From Hyphomicrobiales bacterium (GTDB lineage: Bacteria > Pseudomonadota > Alphaproteobacteria > Rhizobiales > Rhizobiaceae): a stretch of DNA of 39,542 nucleotides. The translations under genes were made by a program, and so were the position numbers. The stretch is from the NCBI GenBank assembly GCA_026400435.1, contig JAPLOZ010000055.1, positions 1 through 39,542 of the forward strand, written 5' to 3'. Of the stretch, positions 36,699 through 39,542 are shown piece after piece (the stretch's first letter is position 1; every line of letters starts with the position of its first letter). A model generated the notes under the pieces. It was not told the DNA's origin. It searched no databases and worked only from the letters and a program-made list of their open reading frames with translations.

Positions 36699-37589
36699 AT
36701 GACTACCGGCAGCGATTTCTCGGAACTGTTCTTTTCAGCCACGGATGGGCTGACGCTGCACGCCCGAGTCTATGGCGAAGGGCATCGGGACTGCATGCCG
36801 GTTGTCTGCCTGCCCGGTCTTTCACGCAATGCGCGCGATTTCCACGAACTGGCGGTCAGCCTCTCGCGCCGTGCCGAACATCCACGCAAGGTAGTCGCCT
36901 TCGACTACCGGGGCCGCGGGCTCTCCGCCTACGACCGAAACTGGCGCAACTACAATGTCGGCATCGAAACCCGCGATGTGATTGCCGGGATGATCGCGTC
37001 GGGCGTGGAGAAGGCGCATTTCATTGGCACATCGCGGGGCGGGCTGATCATCCACAGCCTGGGCTCGCTGCGCCCCACAGCCATCAAATCGATCGTGCTC
37101 AACGACATCGGGCCAGTCTTGCAGGGCGAGGGAATGGCGCAGATCCGGTCCTATCTCGATCGGGCGCCCAAACCGCGCGACATGGCCGAAGCGATAGCCA
37201 TACAGCGCGCCACGCATGGCGCGGCGTTTTCCGCGCTTTCGGACGAGGACTGGAAGCGATTCGCCGCCGCGCTCTATCGCGAGAACAAGGGCAAGCTTGT
37301 TGCCGACTTCGACCCCGCGCTGCTGAAGGTCGTTCGCGGCATCGACCTCGACAAACCGCTGCCGGTGATATGGCAGCTTTTCGAAGCGCTGAGACGCTTT
37401 CCGTTGCTCGCCGTGCGCGGCGCGAATTCGAAGCTGCTGTCAGCGGCCACCCTGGCCGAGATGGCGCATCGCCATCCGGACTGCCAGACCGTTACCGTGG
37501 AGGGCCAAGGCCATCCGCCGCTGCTGGACACAGGCGAACTGCCTGGAATCATCGCGGAGTTCTTCGATCGGACCGAAGGCCACCGCTGA
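36699..37589 (+). CDS. Alpha/beta hydrolase
   Basis: 296 aa hydrolase-fold protein without signal peptide. The oxyanion loop LPGLSRNARDF, DYRGRGLSAYD, the nucleophile elbow GTSRGG (serine between Thr and Arg) and a late His in GQGHPPLLD are present, with a plausible acid before it. The cap region is 60-70 residues between. The sequence resembles epoxide hydrolase/haloperoxidase-like members, but substrate cannot be told. It starts at ATG 36699 (MTTGSDFSELFF), 186 bases after slt, and probably has its own promoter. Confidence 0.9.
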   Translation: MTTGSDFSELFFSATDGLTLHARVYGEGHRDCMPVVCLPGLSRNARDFHELAVSLSRRAEHPRKVVAFDYRGRGLSAYDRNWRNYNVGIETRDVIAGMIASGVEKAHFIGTSRGGLIIHSLGSLRPTAIKSIVLNDIGPVLQGEGMAQIRSYLDRAPKPRDMAEAIAIQRATHGAAFSALSDEDWKRFAAALYRENKGKLVADFDPALLKVVRGIDLDKPLPVIWQLFEALRRFPLLAVRGANSKLLSAATLAEMAHRHPDCQTVTVEGQGHPPLLDTGELPGIIAEFFDRTEGHR

Positions 37590-37748
37590 GCGGACCATAG
37601 CCCTGTCGTTTCGACGGCCTCGCGGCGCAAAACAGCACCCACCAAACGAAAGTGCAGCCAATCGGTGCATCAAGCCGCCCGGCGAGCGCGTGGCTCGCCT
37701 GCTCGCAGGCTTGTTCCGGCAAGTTTGGAAGCGTCGCGGACACCCGCT

Positions 37749-37785
37749 AAAAACGAAATGACCCGCGCCGGGAAGGCGCGGGTCA
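37749..37785 (-). terminator. Intrinsic terminator downstream of the porin gene
   Basis: Reading leftward, an 11-base stem (37775-37785 with 37759-37769, TGACCCGCGCC and its complement) with a five-base loop is followed by TTTCGTTTTT. It lies 28 bases past the porin stop and is the strongest terminator in the window. No gene lies between it and 37590. Confidence 0.88.
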
Positions 37786-37813
37786 CTCTGACTAGACAGT
37801 CAGCAGGCTGAAA

Positions 37814-38989
37814 TCAGCCGCCGAAGTTCGCCTGGAGGCGCAACGTGCCACCCCAGTTGTCGCTGAAGTCGGTGTCGAAGTTATCCTGGTAGGTGATTTC
37901 CGGGATGACACGCAGGTTCGGAACCAGCTCATAGTCAACGTTAGCCGCAACCGAGAAGTCCTCGGCCTCGTCATAACCAATTTCGAAGTTGAAAGTGGTC
38001 TTCTCGTTGAACTTGTAAGCGCCGCCGAACCAGACAGCCCAGTCACCGCCCCAAGGAGCGTAGAAGTTGTAGCCCGCGCCGTCGTCGCTGCTATCCCATG
38101 CCGCCATCAAGAAGAGGGACAGTGCGTCCATCGCATTGACGTCGATACGGCCCTTGATCGCGAACTCATCCCAAACGGAGTCGTAACCGACCACGCCCGA
38201 CACGCCGCCCCAGCCACCGGTGTAGCCAACGCCGCCGACCACATGCGGGACGTAGGAGTCGATCGTGTAGACGTCAGCCGTGACGAAGGGAGCGAGCCCA
38301 ACCGTTCCCGAGCCTTCTTCGAGAGCGACAGCCGCGGAGAATCCGTTGCCACCGTTCCAGGTGTAGGCGATCTGGTGGGTATCGAACGGACCGTAGCCGA
38401 TCAGACCGTCGTTGATGACGCCTGACGAGTAGCCAGTGAACGTCGAGAACAGCGAGTCGGTCTTGCCGACGCGGAAGCCGCCGAGTTCGATGTAGGCATG
38501 GTTGATCGTAATGCCAGTGTCGGTGCCGGTCCAACCATAACCATTGAAGATGTTATAGCTGTAGCCGAAAACGGTGATACCGGAGTTGTTCGAGTTCCAG
38601 TCGAAGTTGATCTGAGCATAGGCGCGCAGGGTGCCAAGCTCGGTCTCCGAACGGGCGTCGACACGCAGCGCGAAGCGTGCGCGCTTCCTGTAGGTGTCGT
38701 TCGTATCAACGTCGTTGTTGTTGTTATTGACAGCGTCAAAGAGATCTTGCTTGTCGATCACGTCCTGGAAACCGCGTGCGCCGACGCCGATGTCGTAACG
38801 AACGTAACCGGAAACCTTCAAGCAGGTCTCGGTGCCGGGGATGTAGTAGAAGCCGACGCCGTACGTGTCGCAGACGCGAACGTATTCCATCGGTTCCGGC
38901 TCAGCGATAACCACCGCATCGGCGGCGCGCGCACCGGAGACTGCGGCGAGGGCCGCAGCGGAGCCGAGAAGCAGGCTCTTGATGTTCAT
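37814..38989 (-). CDS. Outer-membrane porin, RopB/Omp2 type
   Basis: 391 aa beta-barrel porin (Porin_2 family). Residues 1-22 are a signal peptide (MNIKSLLLGSAAALAAVSGARA). The mature start ADAVVIAEPEPMEYVRVCDTYG, with Cys later in TETCLKVSGYVRYD, is the family signature. Many alternating aromatic strands follow and the last residue pattern (TLRLQANFGG) ends in a turn rather than the usual aromatic. GGAGGTCAG sits 5 bases before the ATG at 38989, a strong ribosome site, fitting an abundant protein. A long leader and a strong terminator add to that. Codon choice is biased to the preferred set. Confidence 0.95.
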   Translation of the reverse strand: MNIKSLLLGSAAALAAVSGARAADAVVIAEPEPMEYVRVCDTYGVGFYYIPGTETCLKVSGYVRYDIGVGARGFQDVIDKQDLFDAVNNNNNDVDTNDTYRKRARFALRVDARSETELGTLRAYAQINFDWNSNNSGITVFGYSYNIFNGYGWTGTDTGITINHAYIELGGFRVGKTDSLFSTFTGYSSGVINDGLIGYGPFDTHQIAYTWNGGNGFSAAVALEEGSGTVGLAPFVTADVYTIDSYVPHVVGGVGYTGGWGGVSGVVGYDSVWDEFAIKGRIDVNAMDALSLFLMAAWDSSDDGAGYNFYAPWGGDWAVWFGGAYKFNEKTTFNFEIGYDEAEDFSVAANVDYELVPNLRVIPEITYQDNFDTDFSDNWGGTLRLQANFGG

Positions 38990-39007
38990 TTTCTGACCTC
39001 CAGTCAA

Positions 39008-39420
39008 AAGTTAAAAAACGGGTCTGGGTATTTTTGCTGAAGGACAGCGTTCCCTGCCCCATCCCCAATTCCGAAAAAACACGCGCACCGCGCTGCTTCT
39101 TCGAGACCGACATTACCCATGACGCGCCGCCGTTCAACCACGATGTGGCCCCGCCTGCCCCCGTGCGGCCGCTATCGCCCGGCGATGTTGCACAAATGAC
39201 ACGATTTGGGGTGGCTCCGAAAGCATGTGTTAACCATGGACGCCCGCCGAAGCCTGCTGGACAGGCCGGAACCCACGAGATGGGCGGGAGAATCGCCGTG
39301 ACACGATTCGACCGACGCGCGCATGATTCCCCGCCGTTCGCGGCGCATTCCCGGTTTTGTGCCGCAAGGCAGGCATTGCTGTTGATTGTGGCTGGGCTTT
39401 TCTTTATCCACCGCGGCGAC
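39008..39420. other. Intergenic region between porin and tRNA-Ser
   Basis: About 410 bases with no gene I can support; open frames here overlap the tRNA or lack start signals. The leftward porin promoter must lie in it, and an AT-rich patch (39007-39030) belongs to the leader. No hairpin or regulatory site was clear. Confidence 0.4.
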
Positions 39421-39510
39421 GGAGAGGTGGCCGAGGGGTCGAAGGCGCGCCCCTGCTAAGGGCGTAGAGGTGACAGCTTCTCGAGGGTTCGAATCCCTTC
39501 CTCTCCGCCA
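39421..39510 (+). tRNA. tRNA-Ser(GCU)
   Basis: 90 bases with CCA encoded. Acceptor stem GGAGAGG (39421-39427) pairs with CCTCTCC (39500-39506), discriminator G then CCA. The D-arm is GCC...GGC, the anticodon stem CGCCC/GGGCG (39448-39452, 39460-39464) with loop CTGCTAA and anticodon GCT at 39455-39457. A long variable arm, typical of serine tRNAs, precedes the T-arm AGGGTTCGAATCCCT. It reads AGC and AGU codons. Confidence 0.97.
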
Positions 39511-39542
39511 TCTGCACCAGAACAGCCAAGTTCCAGCACTTT

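Noticed and set aside
39034..39459. Plus-strand open frame running into the tRNA-Ser gene
   Set aside because: It overlaps a clear tRNA and has no ribosome site or recognisable protein features.

Overview
The window is a high-GC alphaproteobacterial chromosome segment. Gene content and order point to Hyphomicrobiales (Rhizobiales), most likely the Mesorhizobium/Phyllobacteriaceae group: rpoZ-rsh-pyrE-DUF2062-acpS-lepB-rnc-era, smpB next to dapA, a RopB/Omp2-type porin, a TIGR02301 protein, and the type of palindromic intergenic repeat common in rhizobia. This assignment comes from recognising protein families by eye, not from a database search.

Layout. 1-300: short unrecognised DNA joined to a citramalate synthase gene (cimA) that keeps only its N-terminal part. 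930-3480: a three-gene minus-strand unit (DUF559-VOC fusion, GFA protein, prolyl aminopeptidase) flanked by two copies of a large paired-palindrome repeat. 3511-5154: cysS, with a low-GC central/C-terminal block. 5651-8836: a small basic protein, SRAP (YedK-like), Nudix hydrolase, a TIGR02301 secreted protein, a short hypothetical and a secreted proline-rich protein. 8839-13777: a dihydroorotase-like amidohydrolase, YgfZ, an HD hydrolase and an SbmA/YddA-type ABC exporter. 13928-15939: a RimK-like ATP-grasp ligase coupled to a GNAT acetyltransferase. 16152-17458: an ECF sigma factor and its membrane anti-sigma factor. 17631-21135: a DUF2339 polytopic membrane protein and recO. 21189-22759: a plus-strand pair (MarR-GNAT fusion, VOC/PhnB-like protein) lying between recO and era. 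22779-29594: the core housekeeping run era, rnc, lepB, acpS, DUF2062, pyrE, rsh and rpoZ, all on the minus strand. 29893-32863: a NYN-domain protein, family-5 uracil-DNA glycosylase, DUF2239 and an unrecognised Rossmann/SAM-like protein. 32860-34245: smpB and dapA. 34458-37589: a soluble lytic transglycosylase and an alpha/beta hydrolase. 37749-38989: a porin with a clear terminator. 39421-39510: tRNA-Ser(GCU).

Most of the window is core chromosome: translation (cysS, tRNA-Ser, smpB), stringent response and transcription (rsh, rpoZ), RNA processing and ribosome assembly (rnc, era), protein export (lepB), lipid carrier activation (acpS), pyrimidine synthesis (pyrE), lysine/cell-wall precursor synthesis (dapA), wall turnover (slt) and DNA repair (recO, udg, SRAP). 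Genes are tightly packed, with many ATGA or TGATG start/stop overlaps and two convergent pairs whose stop codons share one CTAG.

The unusual parts are the cimA break, the in-frame DUF559-VOC fusion beside a palindromic repeat, the low-GC block in cysS, the apparently leaderless MarR-GNAT gene with a perfect operator over its promoter, twin TACCCGG-type sites on the DUF2239 promoter, and the RimK-like/GNAT pair, which may make or modify a peptide. No complete insertion sequence, prophage or CRISPR array was seen.
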